64,000 bases of DNA from Dermatemys mawii (Eukaryota; Chordata; Testudines; Dermatemydidae): assembly GCA_007922305.1 (NCBI GenBank), contig ML677386.1, forward strand, positions 7,573,982-7,637,981. Reading direction: 5' to 3'. Positions 26,401 to 41,400 of the stretch are shown here, in pieces (position 1 is the first letter of the stretch; the number at the start of each line of letters is the position of its first letter). The notes under the pieces were generated by a model. The model saw only the letters and a list, made by a program, of their open reading frames with translations. It was not told the origin of the DNA and did no database searches. The translations under genes were made by a program, and so were the position numbers.

Positions 26401-29400
26401 TACATGAGAGGAGAAAGAGATGCACAAAACTGAAAGGCAAAGAAAATTATTTCTCTCAAGTGGAATCTTGCGACTGTTTTGATATTTTGCTGGGTTCAGC
26501 TAGTTGAGACTCTGATGGCCTTATTCAGCACATGCTTGGGGAAGTTACAAAGGGGTAAAGAATTCTGTGTCTATAGTGGATGCTCCCACAGGAGTGTGAA
26601 TTTTTTCTAAAGAAATCTCAGTTCACCTAGAAAATTTCTGCACCCTCCAGCAGTGGAACCCCTGACCCAGCTCCCTTGATGGACTGTCACCTCCCACTTG
26701 TTGGTAGCATTGTCCCCAAGAGCATCTGGGGTGAGGTTGCAGATCTCAACTTTATCAAAATGTGTTTTGAAGTCTTCAAAGTTCATCCTAAATGAAAGGA
26801 AGGGAAACCAGTCAGTGAATCACATTAGTGATTGAGCAGAAACGGCAGCCTAGACAGAAACTACTCCCACAGACCAATTCAAAATGTAGAGTATCAGAAC
26901 ATAGGGGCAGATCATCAGTTTCTGTCAACCAGTGTAGCTTCATTGACTTCACTGGAGCTATGCTGATTTACACTTGTTGAAGATCTCTCTCCATAGACCT
27001 GATTCTTCTCTCTTTTATATAAGTGTAATCACAAGTAACCCCACTGACCCCCAATGGGCCAGATTCTGATCTCTCTTATACCAGTGTTAATATAGTGAGG
27101 CTCCACTGACTTCCTCTAAGTTACTCCTGATTTACACCTGCATCTGGGAGAGAGCAGAATCAACCCAATGGAGTGACTCTAGTGTAAAAACTGGTGTGAG
27201 AAGGAAGGCTCTAGTCTTCTAGTCTCACAGCTCCTGGGCCCAGTGGTGCCTTTTAGTGCAAAAACAGTACAGAGGGGGTAAAAGTTCTGCCAAAATTGAA
27301 CTATAACCAAGTGTGATATGCTGTACAACCATTCCAACCTACATACCAAGAAGCATGCAGATAGCCCAATGTGCAGCAAGAAGGAGGGGGCCCACTGGCA
27401 CTTCGCTTGCTGTGAAAGGGTCTGCACTCAGATCTGAACCAAACTGGAATAAGAACCAGTAAGGGAAGTACAGGATATACGAAGTCAGAGACTGGTGTGC
27501 AATACAGCAGCCGCTGCGGGATAACTCAGGAAACAGAGCAGGAAAACAGAGTAGCGGAAACCAGGTATCAAGTTGGGCAGCTAAGCCCAAATCCTCAAAG
27601 ATATTTAAGCTCCGAACATCCACTGAAATCAATCCTTGAAGATCCGGGCCTTAGGGACTGAATGACACAAATGAACAAGAATTGCAGGGAAAAGCTAGGT
27701 GCTCTAGGCAATGTGTATGGGTGGGTGTTGACAGGATGCGATTTTCACAGTAGCACACAGGGGTGGCAACATCACAGGCCCACCAGCTATTATAGATTCC
27801 ATATTCTGCTGAATAAGTAATAGGTGCCTAGGGTTACTTTAACTTACACTGTCCCAGAAACTTTTCACTGCACACTTTCAATAGGGGAGCAAATGGCAGT
27901 TTGATTTCACTGTCTGCATCTCCCTTTTTGTATTGTGTCTCCCTCCAATGTATTGCTAGCTCTGCAAACCAGGTGCAATCCAGCTTCTCACTTCTCTCCT
28001 TGGTGCATTGAGAATAAGGACTGGATAACAACCCCTTTTGCTTCTGTGTACCTGGCACAAATTTCCTGGCTGTGTTGCATAATTTATGTCTTTTAGGCCA
28101 AGTGCTGCAAATTCTGCTCTTTGTTACACAGATGTATATGTGAAGTACTTACCAGCACTTCATTGGGGTTGCTCTGGATTTACACTAGTGTGACAGAGCA
28201 GAATTTGGCCCTATATCTTTGAAAGAGAAAGAGGCAGGCAGGGACAGAGAATTAGAAACTGATTTGCTAACTAACCCCCGGGTTAATCTTTCCCCTCTGG
28301 CAGAAGTACAATAATGAATGTGGAATTTGCCTCTCTTCTTTACCTTCCCTTGTCAAGACTGACCTTAGTTACTCTTGGTGTAAATCCAGAGTAACTCATT
28401 GCAAGTTACTGAGATCAGAATCTAGCCCTGAACATGTTATCCTTAAGGTCTTGCTAGTTTCCAGTTACTAGGAACCCAAAGAATAAAAGAAACAAAAATT
28501 CTTGTCAAAAACATATTTCCCATTTGAAATGTCTTAAAATATGTTTTCATTCATATTTAACACCATTCACACAACCTTCTGTAGTTTATCTTATGCCACT
28601 TTGATCTTTTATCTTGCTTGAAACTGCCTTATCTTCTTTGAAAAATTTCCCTTTTCTATTTTAGATGAGCCCACATAGAATGTATGAGAATAAACTGGTA
28701 AAACATGACAGAGAAACCCCCCCATATGTAGGTGCTATTATTATTTATAACATAGCACATAATCCTTGTGCTCTGAGAGATGCATGAAAGCTAGCCATAT
28801 CCAGAAGCTATAGAATAGCCATGGTTTTTAAACTGTTTAGTGAGCTGTTTCATTTTTTCCCTTTAATTTTCAGGTGCAGTATGTAATGCCTTGCAAAGTA
28901 AATATCTGTTGGGGATCCCTGAAATGAAGACGTAACCATTATTAATTATTATGTCTACTGCATTAGAAGCTAGGGACCCTCCCCCAACTCCATTGTGCAT
29001 GGTGCTGTACTCATAACACAAAGATAGTCCATGCCCCAGAGAACTCACAATCTGAACATTTAAGATGTTAAATAGAGAATTGTAGGGGAAACTTGAGAAG
29101 TCAAGTCCAGTTCCCTGAGCTGAGGCAGGATCAAATAAACCTAGACTATCCCTAGCAGGTGCCCAGTGATGAGGATTCCATGACCTCTCTTGGAAGCCTA
29201 GTCTAGAGCTTAACTACCCTTATAGTTAGAAAGTTTTTCCTAACATTTAACCTAAATCACCCTTGCTGAGACTAAGCCCATTACTTCTTGTCCTACCTTC
29301 AGTCCTTTCTGTAACAGCCCGTAACATAGCTGAAGAAAGTTATGAGGTCCCCGCCCCCCAGTCTTCTTTTCTCAAGACTGTTTTTCAAAACAGGACCATT

Positions 29401-32400
29401 TTTTTTTAACCTTTCCTTATAGGTCTGATTTTCTAAATCTTTTATCATTTTTGTTGCTCTTCTCTGGACTATCTCCACGTTTCCCATGTCTATCTTATAC
29501 TGTGGTGCCCAGGACTGGACACAGTACTCCAGCTGAGGCCCCACCAGTGCCAAGCAGAGTGGGAAAATCACCTCACATGCCTTACAGACAACATTCCTGT
29601 TAACAAACCAGAGAATGATATTAGCCTTTTTCACCAGTGCTTCACTTTGTTTACTCAAATTCAATTTGTGATCACTATAACCCTTAGATCCTTTTCAGCA
29701 GTACTACCCCGGTAGCCAGTTATGCCCCATTTTTTATAGCCGTGCATTTGATTTTCTCTTCCAAAGTGGAGAACTTTACACATATCTCAATTGAATTTCA
29801 TCTTGTTGAATTCAGACTAATTCTCCAATTTGTCATGGCTGTTTTGAATTCTAAATAATACCTAACTCTTATATAGCATTTTTCACCAGTAGATCTCAAA
29901 GCGTTTTACAAAGGAGGTCAGCATCCTTTTACAGATGGGGAAACTGAGGCACAGAGCGGCAACATTTCTTGCTTCAGATCATTCAGCAGGCCAGTGGCAG
30001 AGCTGGGAATAATACAGGGGTTCCCTGAGTCCCAGTCAGGTGCTTTATCTACTAAACCACACTGCTCTAAATGACAGCAAAATATGAGGAAAAAAAAACC
30101 TGAAAATTCTTCAGAAGCTGTTAGGCTGCTCTTTGCTGATTTCACTACTTTCATCTCCTTAAGCATGCACAGCACCTGTGGTACATGCAAGGAGTATTTG
30201 TGTAGGCTCTGACATGCAACACTGAAACTAACAAATCATTCTTTCACCAGGTGTGGCACATAAGGTGTAAAGTGGCAAATGCTGCATTGAGAGAATCACC
30301 TGATTCAAATGGCATTAGTAAGATGAAATGTGATGTACAGGAGTGGAGTGTTTAGACACTACAAAACTTGCCAGACTTGTTTTTGAAGCATTCCTAACAT
30401 TGTGCAAATCACTTGTGTCTGATTAACCCTTTCAGGAAATAAGTCAATCACAGTGTCATTCATTTTGATCTTGAGAACTTTAGAATTCACAATGTTTGAA
30501 ATATATTAATGTCAGTTTCTAAGTATGGCATTTTAAACATCTTAAAAATATACTCCGCTCTTGAGAATATGTATATGGAGAGTAACTTATATCAAGGATA
30601 GATTGTACCAGTCCTCTCTTTGCAATTAAAGCACTAATTTCCCAATTTAGAGCTATCCTCCTCTGCCTCACTGGCCTGCCTACTTACTGTATTTATTCTC
30701 ATCAGCATATTTATTTTTCAAAAGGATACCATACCAGAATTCTCCATCATCTAGCACTGTCTGACACAGGCGTTTTTGCTCCGATGAGCTGATTGCCTGC
30801 CATTCAGGAGAACTACAAGAAAACAAAGTCAAGCTTTACAAGGCTATCAAGTACTGCATTTCCCTTGGCTCAAAAGCAGCAGCTGGATATATTAGCAGAT
30901 CACATCACTTTCAGATTGATTTTATTTGAACAGTAGCCACAACAGGTGTCTTTAAGGAATCTGATCCTGCTGCCTTTAAAGTCAACGGCAAACCTTCCAA
31001 CGACTTAGACAGAAGCAGGATCAGGTCTAAAATCTTGAGGTTACAGCACTGGTGTATTGACCAGTACCACTGTGTTTGTAGTGTGCCCCACAGTGGGAAT
31101 AGAGAATAACCTAAAACCAAGGTAAATTTAAGTACTGCAAGTGGTATATCTCTAGATTGTATACCCGTTGTACTGTAAACCTTGTTGTACATCTGTATCA
31201 TTATTGTCATGAAATTTATTGGTAGTTTAGGACCATCCCCTGCTCCCAGATCAAGTCAGTGGGAGCAGGATGGTGCTCTCTAATTGTACAAACAAGTGGA
31301 GAGAGAGACTGAAATAGCTGACATCTAGGGTGACCAGACAGCAAATGTGAAAAATTGGGATGGGGGTGGGAGGGTAATAGGAGCCTATATAAGAAAAAGA
31401 CCCCAAAATCGGCACTGTCCCTATAAAATTGAGACATCTGGTCACCCTACAGTGACATCCCCAGTGAAAATCTATTTTTTCATTTCCATTCACTGCTGCA
31501 ATTTCTGGTTCTAGCAGGAATGGAAGCAGAAAAGCCTAGATGATTCATGAAAGCCTGCTCTTAAAGCAATGTATTTCCAACCTGATTCTATGCAGGAAGT
31601 ACCAGAAGTCTCTCATGAGATTACTAACCTAAACCCTGATCCTGCAAGTCAACGTGTTAGTGTAGACTCCCATGGTCACATGGATTGCCATTGGCTTCAA
31701 TAGGACTCTGTGTAGACATTGATCTGCATTAGCAGTTCCATATGCAGGATCAGAGTCTCTTTTGGCAGATACAGCACTTTGGATAAAAATCTCAAATGTT
31801 TGGATATCTATTCCAAGCTTAACTGCTAAATCTTTTGAGATTTAATCATCTCTAATTATAGTGCTCAGCTATTCTCCCATTTTTGGAATTTACAAAGGAT
31901 CATAACTACACTTGGAAATGTAAATATTTGGGATTTGTTAGTTTCAAGAGAAGGGACATTTGAATCAGTGCTGGAAGTTTATCAAGTCTGTTAATCATTT
32001 CACCATTTTTAAAGGGGCTGTCAAGATGTATTATGGAACTGAGTCTTCTCTCATTTATACCAGCGTAAATCAGGAAAAACTCAGTTGAAGACAATGGAGG
32101 TAAAGCAATGAAAGTGATCTCAGAAATGGGCCATGTATAAATGTAATCAAATATGAAAAAAATACCTAGCAGGAATTTCCACAATAACTATTATTTGTGT
32201 TTCATCCAGCTTGGATAGTGAAAGAGACCAGGGAGTTTCACTTTTTTCCCAGTTGCCATTTGTCTGGTCTTTTGCTCTTTACACAGCAAATGTAAAATAT
32301 GAAGAATCACACAGGCAAGTGTGGTCCAAATAATTGTCTTTAACAACTACACACAACATGCAAGGCATACCTACATATACACTTGGAGCTCTGGCTTCAG

Positions 32401-35400
32401 AAACATAGAACACAGTGAGTGCCCTTAGAGGGCCCACAAAATATGTAAAGAGATACTGTCCAATTTCTATATACTACCTCAGCACATTCCAGCTATCATG
32501 CAATAGCACAGTGTTTGGATGTTTGTGTTGCAAATACAGTACTGCAGGGAAATATTTAAATAATGATAAATGACAAATGATAAATTTTCCATTGGAATTA
32601 TCTTAAAAATAATGACATTTATATTAATAGTGGATTTTGTTTCTATTTTTAACAAGACCTATATTCTGGGAGTAAACAATCTTGACAGAGTTCAGTTACC
32701 ACTTAAAGAGGCAGTCTTGATAATACTGAAGGCTGTTATGATGACAGCACTGCTTTACATATGTAGGCTGTTAATTAGAAAAGGCCGAAAAACAGCTTAA
32801 GCTGCAAATAATTGCAGAAAACTAAATACAGAACACTGACTTGACTTCCCTCCTCGTCAGTCTGACCTCTATGCAATACAAATAGTTATTATACATAAAA
32901 CTAACTTGTCACTCCAATGGCCATTCCATTCCACTTGCCCCCATGGATTTCTTGGACGTATGAGCTGCACCTTTCGGCCTCGGTAAGTCACCTAGAAATA
33001 GGAAGACAAAAATAGTGAAATTCCTGAGTGGCCTTAAAATATAACGAGACTATTGCTAGTGTAATAATCACTGGCTGGCTGCTGCCATTAGCTAAGAGAG
33101 ACAATTCTCCTCCAGAGTGCATAGGCTGGATTACTCGGCTGGGCACTGGGGATCTTGGCAGGAGCAAATGAGCAGGGGGTAGAAGGATGATGGAAAGGAA
33201 GGAGAAACCTCCCACCGGGGTTGCATTAGAGTTTCACTTCATGGGGGAGAAGAGTGGTGCCAGGTGAATAATGGAACTTTTGGTTGGAAATTTTTTTTTT
33301 TAAAAAAAAAGTTTCAGGCTGAACTGAAAATTAAATTGTCTAATATTCCAGGCAAACCCCAAAGAGTTGAAAAAAAATCATTTTGGGTTGAACGAATCAC
33401 TCTGCTTGACCCAAAATAAACCATACCATTTCAATTTCATGCATTTGAAAACATTTTTAATTTCTAAAAAATGAAAAGAAAGGACATTTCAAAATAAAAA
33501 GTGGTTTTGAATCAAAAAAATCAATGTGCTTTGTTTCAAAAATATAAACACTAAACATTTCGGTTTTTAGAGAATTATTTTTCCAGTCAAATCGGTTTGG
33601 TGAAATCAGCGTAAATTTGTAAGATATTTTAGTGCCACAGAATCAACATTTTTTGCTAAAAAAAGTTTTAGTTGAAAACTTTCACTCAGCTCTAGGGAAG
33701 AGCCAGAGGATACATTTAGTCCTCTGGCTCCCAGGCCTCGCCCCCTAAGTTCCTTTAGGCGCAAGAAGCTGGGCACAAAACCCTAGACTGGGGGAGAAGA
33801 GGCATGCCCTGTGCGGCCTGCCAAAATCCTGTCCCCTCCTCATACAGTGCAGCCATCCCAATTCTCCAGCCAAATTGCACCCAGGAGATGTGGAGAACAG
33901 GATTTATACCCTTTCAGTCTCCAGCTCAAGGTTTCCACCCATCTGAGTTTGCACCCCTTGCCAGACCTCTCTCCACCATGTATTGTCAACATAGCAACAA
34001 TTGGGACGTACCTCGTCAATGCCAGTTACTGAATAAGCATGACCCTTTATGAGGCCGAAAGGGGTTCGAGCTTCTGACTCGGCTGCGCTGCTGGTCTGAA
34101 ATATGAAAACACAGTTTGGCATACCCTTCCTTGAGAGGACATTGCACGTGGTGCCACTCTGTCAGTATCTGGGGCCATCACAGCTAGATACACTGAGAAG
34201 TCAGTGGCTGTACTAAAAGTTGCTTTGAATGACAAGATAGCTTGTCCTCTTCCTATGATACTGCACACTGGCACAGCCTTTTAGGGAAGACACTTTCACC
34301 ACAGAAAAAAAATCATTTTATTTTTTCACGTATTGCAACAATATGGGACTTTCTACTAAGATTGTCATCAATAGGAATGTTCCCAGAGTTCCAGGGGGAA
34401 AGACCAAGCATCTAATGGGAATGGAGAGTGAATTATCTTCTCTTACCCCTATGGCAGGTTCCTCTAGGTCAGGGATAAGACACAGTGGCAGAGTAGTGTA
34501 AGGAAGCTTACAGCTGCTGCCATGTGGTACCTCAACTATGGATAAATCCAGTCTTCAGTGTTGTAAATAGGGTTGCCAATCCTCCAGGATTGCCCTAAAT
34601 TTGGTATCTTTCATGAACAAAATTAATTTACAAACTGAGGCTCTGACTCTGCAAAGCCCCCTGTGCCCACACAGAGCTTACTTCAGGATTGGAGACAAAA
34701 ATAATGGCACAAAAATTGTAACAGCGATCATTGAAACCAGTAGACACTGACTCCTGCCCTTTGACAGGACCATGAACAGCTTTAACTCTGACCCAGGTCA
34801 GGTGAATGGAGCCAGGAAATAAAATTCATTTTATGTTTATGTTATTGCACATATTACATACATATATAAATTGCACATACTAAGCTGAAATCCAATCACT
34901 CTCTTCTGAAGAGCTGCCATAATGACTAAACTGGTATTGTACGTATGTTAGATTACAGCTAATGGCTATCAATGATTACAGTGCTTATTTGCTATTATTG
35001 CAAATTATTCGCTATTAATTTCAGCTGGATTTTTTAAAATTTTTACTTAAAAAATATCCCCTATAAAACTAAACCCTCTTTAGTCTTTTACTTACATCAA
35101 TAGAACAGCCGATCATTGAACCTCTTTCAAGAGCTTTTCCTAAGATTTCATAAAAATTTTCTGGAGCCTTTTTGACTTCATACATTTCTCCAACTCCTCC
35201 GGTGAAATCTTCCATGGCTTCTAATGTACTGCCTCCTTTTAGGGCTTCATAACTGCCATTCAGTCTGAAAAACACACATCAATAGTTAGAAATGTTTTTA
35301 AAACTTTTTTAGTTTACACTGGTGTAAACCAGCAGTAATTCCAATGAAGTCAGTGGAGTAAAAACTGGGTTCAGTGAGAGGAGAATCTCAGTCCCAGCTT

Positions 35401-38400
35401 ATTAATTACATTGTAGCCCCTTTCCCACACCTCCTTATCATAATTTCTAAATCATTATTGATTCAAATCCAGCCCAGGCTGGCAGTGTCTACACTGTAAG
35501 TTGTTCAGTGGCCTACTAGATGCAAAACCAGTAGATAGTCTTATTCCAGTTTTTAGCCATGACAGCTGGCATCATTATTAGCACTCTCAGCAGAAAAACA
35601 AAGAGCAGGTTTTAGGACTTGATCCAATTCTCACTAAAGCCAACTGTAGTCTCTCCATTGACATTACTGGAAGTTGGATCAATCCATCAGGGATTAATTT
35701 AGGATGCAGTCTCTCCAGGTCAATGCTGAGGGAAATGCACTGAACAAATAAAAGCTGACTATTTTCATTGTATGACAAACTGAGCAATGCATGCACCAAA
35801 GGCAGACAGCACTTACTTGGCATAGGCTTTTTCCAGTAAGGCACTCCAGAATTCATTGTGTTCAGCCGAGTGTAGAAAAACCAAGCGGTCTTTAAAGGTG
35901 GGTAATCGATCATCGATAACAATATCCAGCCACTCATTGTGCTGCCAAAACTGTGTTGAATGGAGGGCAAGAGAATTGTTTGAAAATTTGTAATATTTCA
36001 TAAGGCTAGCATAATAGGCGCCGACTCTTGGGTGCTCCGGGGCTGGAGCACCCATTGGGAAAAATTGGTGGGTGCTCTGCACACACCGGCAGCTCCCTGC
36101 CTGCTGCCCCAGCTCATTCTGCTCCACCTCCTCCCCTGAGCGCACCACCCCATCCTGCTTCTTCCTCCCTCCCTCCCTCCTAGCGCTTGGCCCCTGAAAC
36201 AGCTGTTTTGCATGGCTGGGAGAGAAGGGTGAGGAGGGGGAACGCGGTACACTCAGCGGAGGAGGCGGGGCTTGGGCGGGGATTTGGGGAAGTGGTCCAA
36301 TAGGGGCAGGGAGGGGCAGATTTGGGATGGGGACTTTGGGGAAGGGGTTGGAATGGGGGCAGGGAAGGATGGAGTTGGGGTGGGAGCACCCACCAGTGCC
36401 GGGGGAAAGTTGGCACCTATGGCTATTATGCCTCTATAACTGCTATATTTTCATGCTCCTAAACTCTCTCAGTAACATTTCGATGCTGTTATAAGACTAA
36501 AAACATGTCATTTTTGTGAGCCAGGTGAAATCTGGCCCAAAGTAAGCACCACATTTCCCCCCATTAAGCCTCTTCTCAGTCAAGTCAGTAAAGAAACTGG
36601 TGGGCTTATCTTTTCTAAACCTGACACAAAAACACAGCTGCTGCAAAACTCCATAGATACAAACTGCCATAGAATCATAGAATATCAGGGATGGAAGGGA
36701 CCTCGGGAGGACATCTGGTCCAACCCCCTGCTGAAAGCAGGACCAATCCCCAACTAAATCATCCCACCCAGGGCTTTGTCAAGCCTCATCTTAGAAATCT
36801 CTAAGGAAGGAGATTCCACCACCTCCCTAGGTAACCCATTCCAGTGCTTCACCACCCTCCTAGTGAAAGTTTTTCCTAATATCCAACCTAAACCTCTCAC
36901 ACTGCAACTTGAGACCATTACTCCTTGTTCTGTCATGTGGTACCACTGAGAACAGTCTAGGTCCATCTTCTTTGAACCCCCTTTCAGGTAATTGAAAGCA
37001 GCTATCAAATTCTCCCTCATTCTTCTCTTCTGCAGACTAAATAATCCCAGTTCCCTCAGCCTCTCCTCATAAGTCATGTGCTCCAGTCCCCTAATCATTT
37101 TTGTTGCCCTCCCTTAGACTCTTTCTAATTTTTCCATACTTAGAACTGCATCAATTTCCTGATCCTTCACCACTTCATACATGCTGTAGTGTCATAAATT
37201 GTAGTAAATTATTTAAATTATACTGAATTCATATGAGAGCTGTGTGATGGGACAGACTTTCAATTAACATATACATTAGAAACTGAAGGACACTATGCTT
37301 CACTATGAGTGCTATGGGACAAAATAGTAAGTAACAGTCTGAATTCATAGCAGGGAGGAATTTTGTACCCTCCCCCCAATTTCTCTCAGTCCTTATGATA
37401 AAATCCAATAGAGTTTTACAGAAATTAAGTAAGGTTCTATATAAATTATTCTAAAAATCTATAATGTTTAACAGAATATACCATTTATATGGAATTTTTA
37501 AATCAAAACCTAGAGAATTTATAGCAGAGATTTATTCTATTTCTTACATCATACTCACCCCCATGGCATCCGAGCACCTATAGTTATATATTACCATTCT
37601 AGAAGTATGTTTTAAAAATGTATAAAATTATCACTCTCTATTACATTATATTGGACTATTTAGAAGGATCAGGAATCTGAATTAAGTCAGATACATTGAT
37701 CTTAAAAGGGGTTAGGAATTGTATTATTTCTTGATCTGAACTAGATATAAAATATCTAGTGACTCAAGATATCTTAAAAAGCCATGTATACTGTAGAGCC
37801 ACATCTTCCTCTTGATTACAATGATGTAACACTTAACTTCCTGGCAGTGGAGTTGGACACGTAACTGAGCGTAGAATTTGGCCCAGGGTATCTAAACCTT
37901 TCTAAGATGTTGCCATGATTTCTAACACTGTACTTCTCTTTATAATAGAAAATCAGGATGTGACTCTGGAAAGTTAAAATTTTTTCTAGATTTCTTCTTA
38001 AGATTCTCACTTAAGGTGAATTTAGCAAGTACTGCTTTGAATGACTCAGTCCTAATTCGGAGGTCAGACTAGATCAGTGGTTCTCAGGTAGGGATCCTGG
38101 GCCTCCTAGTGGGCCGTGAGCAGATTTCAGGGGGTCCACGAAGCAGGGCCCAGGGCAGAAAGCTGAAGCTCCATTGCATAATGGGGCTGAAGCCCAGCAG
38201 CTCTGACACCCACCACTTGAGACTGAAGCTGAAGCCTAAGAAACGTAGCTTTGTGGGGCTCCCTGTGATATGGGGCCTCGGGCAATTGCCCTGTTTGCTA
38301 CTCCCTAATGCCAGCCCTGGCTTTTATATGCAGAGAAACAGTTGTTGTGACACAGGTTGGGCATGGAGTTTTTATATCATGTTAAAAAAAAAAAAAGGTT

Positions 38401-41400
38401 GAGAATCTCTGGACTAGATGATTTAATGGCTCTTCTGGCCTTAAATACTATGAAATCCACTTCTTTAGTAAACAGACAACCCTGCCAGTAAATGGACCAG
38501 TGCCTTTAGCTACCCAGCCCCTAGAAGTGTTTGCATTGGACGCTGTTTTACCTGAAAGTGAAATATTCCAGCATAACCTGGTCCAAAATTTTGATCTTGA
38601 GGTACAACTCTGGCTAATGTTTTTTCATTCAGTGTAAGAGAAGCTATAGCTGCTAATAGCCAGCAATCACCTGCAAATTGAAAAGACCAATACACAGATC
38701 ACCAATAATATATTGTGAAAATATACACAATCTACAGGGAAAAAATACTATAGCAGACTTGTCTCAAACCGTACGGGTAAGATTCTGACCTCAGTTATGT
38801 TGCTGTAACTGAAGTCAATGGAATTATTTTGGATTTATGCCACTGTAACAAAGATCACAATCCTGCCCTACCTGTATTACAGGTTCTGCCTTTAATTATG
38901 TATTAAGAGTTCTAACTGGGTGGAGTAAACTCACATTGGTTTCATTTATTTGTATTTTATTTCCTGTGCAATGTGAGATGTTACACAAACCAACTGTAAC
39001 TGACTATGAACACAACTGCTGTCAGCTGTTTTCGTCCATGCAGTGGGCTAATTTTGCTCTTATTTACTATTTCATTGTAAATCCAGATGAAATCCACTGA
39101 AATCCGTTGTTATTTAGGTTTACACGGATGTTAGTGTAAAGTAGACTTTAGCTCATTATAGTGAAAGTTCAAAGTCTGGGAAGTACTTTTTACCATGGGG
39201 CGGGGGGACTGTGATGGGGCTTCATTTGCTGACTCTGCATGTGACATTTCACATGATTTCCTATTGTAAGCAAGCAGTATGATGGCTGGCTGCCCACCAC
39301 CCAAGGACACATCAATATCTTGTTTAACTTAAAACTTCTGGAGAAGACTGACTGGATAACTGTCACCAACCAGGGAAGATGCCATATGGAACCACCCAAT
39401 TCTCAGCTTCCTTGGAAGTCTCACAGCATCTGAGTTAAGACCTGATCTCACTGAAAAAAAGGACAAAGTTTCCATTGGCCTCAGCAGCACCAGGCTTTGA
39501 CTTTTCCTGTGTGTTTTTCTTCCTCGAGATGAAGGCAAGACATTGGCTTTGTGTTAATGACTCACAGGAAGGGAAACTGCTCAAGAATGAAACAGAACAA
39601 AAATGAGTTGTGCACTTTATCCAAACCAGCAGGCCTGCTGCAAGCCCTGTGTTTGCATGGAGGGAAGGGAGAAGTGAGTGTCTCATAGGAGCGAACAACT
39701 GCAAAAAGTTCTGAAAAATCCCTATAAGCCATTTTGGAATAGTATTAGGAAACCATTCAACTTGCAAATGTACACCTTAAGGAAATGTCCTATGGAATTC
39801 AGCTGGGATTAAACTAATAGGATTGCATAGAAATTACTCTAAAATTTAGAGAATTTAATAGAAAATTATAAACCTTCTTCTATGACAGGAGTCTCCAAAC
39901 TTTTTTGACCACGCACCCCCTAGTAAAAATTTTTTTTTGAGCAGGCACCCCCACAGGGGAAGCCCCACCCTAGCCCCACCTCCATCCATCCACTCCCTCC
40001 CACTTCCCCCTAACTGCCCTCCTCCTTGTTCCCTAACTGCCCCCTTGGGGCCGGTCCTCGCTGCAGTGCCCAGCTCCTAGGGCCCATCTCTGATGCAGTG
40101 CTTGGCCCCTGGCACCGGGCCTCAGCCGCAGCGCCTGGCTCCTGGGCCCGGGTGTCAGCTGTGGCATGTGGTACCTGGCTCCCGGAGCCAGGTCTCAGCC
40201 AGAACGCCCGGCTCCCGGGACTGCAGCCACGGCCCGCGTCTCTTCTGGACTGGGCTGCAGCTGCAGCACCTGGGTCCGGGTCTCAGCCACGGCACCCAGG
40301 TCCTGGGTCTCAGCCGCAGTGTGCAGCTTCCGGATCCCGAGGCTGCAGCCGCGGCACGTGGCTCCCAGGGCCAGGTCTCAGCCGCGGTGCGCGGCTCCCG
40401 GGGCTGCAGCCAGGGCTGCCGCGGCTCTTGCAGAGGAGCTGCCAAGGCAGCCCCGCTCCTCCTGCCTTACTGAAAACCTCCCGGGTTTTCAATAAGACAG
40501 GAGGAGCCAGGCTGCCCCAGCAGCTCCTTTGCAAGCGCTCCGGCGGCCCCCAGCAGCAGGATGAGCCGCCCTGCTCCTCCTGCCACCGGGGCTGCCGCCG
40601 TGCCTGCAGAGAAGCCGCATGGCTCCTCCAGCTACTGGGGCCGCTCACTCCCGGGAGTGGTCTCGCGCACCCCCGGATGTGCACGTACCCCAGTTTGAAG
40701 ACCACTGTTCTAAGAGACAAGGTGAGTGAAGTAATATCTTTGATTTATTCACCCACCTTGTCTCTCTAATATCCTGGGACCAGCACAGTTACAACATCAC
40801 TGCAAACTTTCTTTATGGTTTTTGGATGATCCTATAGCGTTGTATAGCAAGAATATAATTCTCTGAAATTTGATACTATTCTATAGCTGTGGTACTTTTT
40901 GAGCGTAGTGCAATTCAATCCAAAGCACCTATTGTTTAGAGTGGGGTGAATGAGAATCTAAAACTAATTTAGAATTAGTCACATAACACCATGTGCCAGT
41001 ACTGTACTAATACCTTCATCTTTTTAAAATGAGCTTTCATATTCTTATTTGCTCTCTGAGGGTAACCACTTTCCAGACTTTAGCTTGCAGGACCAAGTAG
41101 ATGTGTCATGGCATTGCTACCCAGCCATGTTGCATCAGTGCATAATATTGTACCATCATGTCAAACAGCCCTGGCATCAATCTGTGGTGTTGCATTTGCA
41201 TGGTGGGACACAGTATTAGTACGTGTCTGTGCAGTGCCCTGCAATGAGGATAGCTGCACCATGGCTTTAAGACTTCCCAAAAAGTATTTGAGACTTAAAT
41301 TTCTGTAGATATTATGATGTGCTTATAGGACACAGACCTGGGAATCTCCTGTGAATTTCATGATGGACGGCAACTGGCGGCACTAACTTCTCTTTTGCCT

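Noticed and set aside
35587..36148. Longer open frames around CAPN9 exon 4
   Set aside because: They are read-through of exon 4 into introns; only 35817-35950 matches calpain and has splice sites.
40026..40769. 247-codon plus-strand open frame
   Set aside because: It lies across the GC-rich tandem core of a hAT element, has low-complexity Pro/Gly/Ser/Arg content, overlaps long frames in other phases, and runs past the element end.
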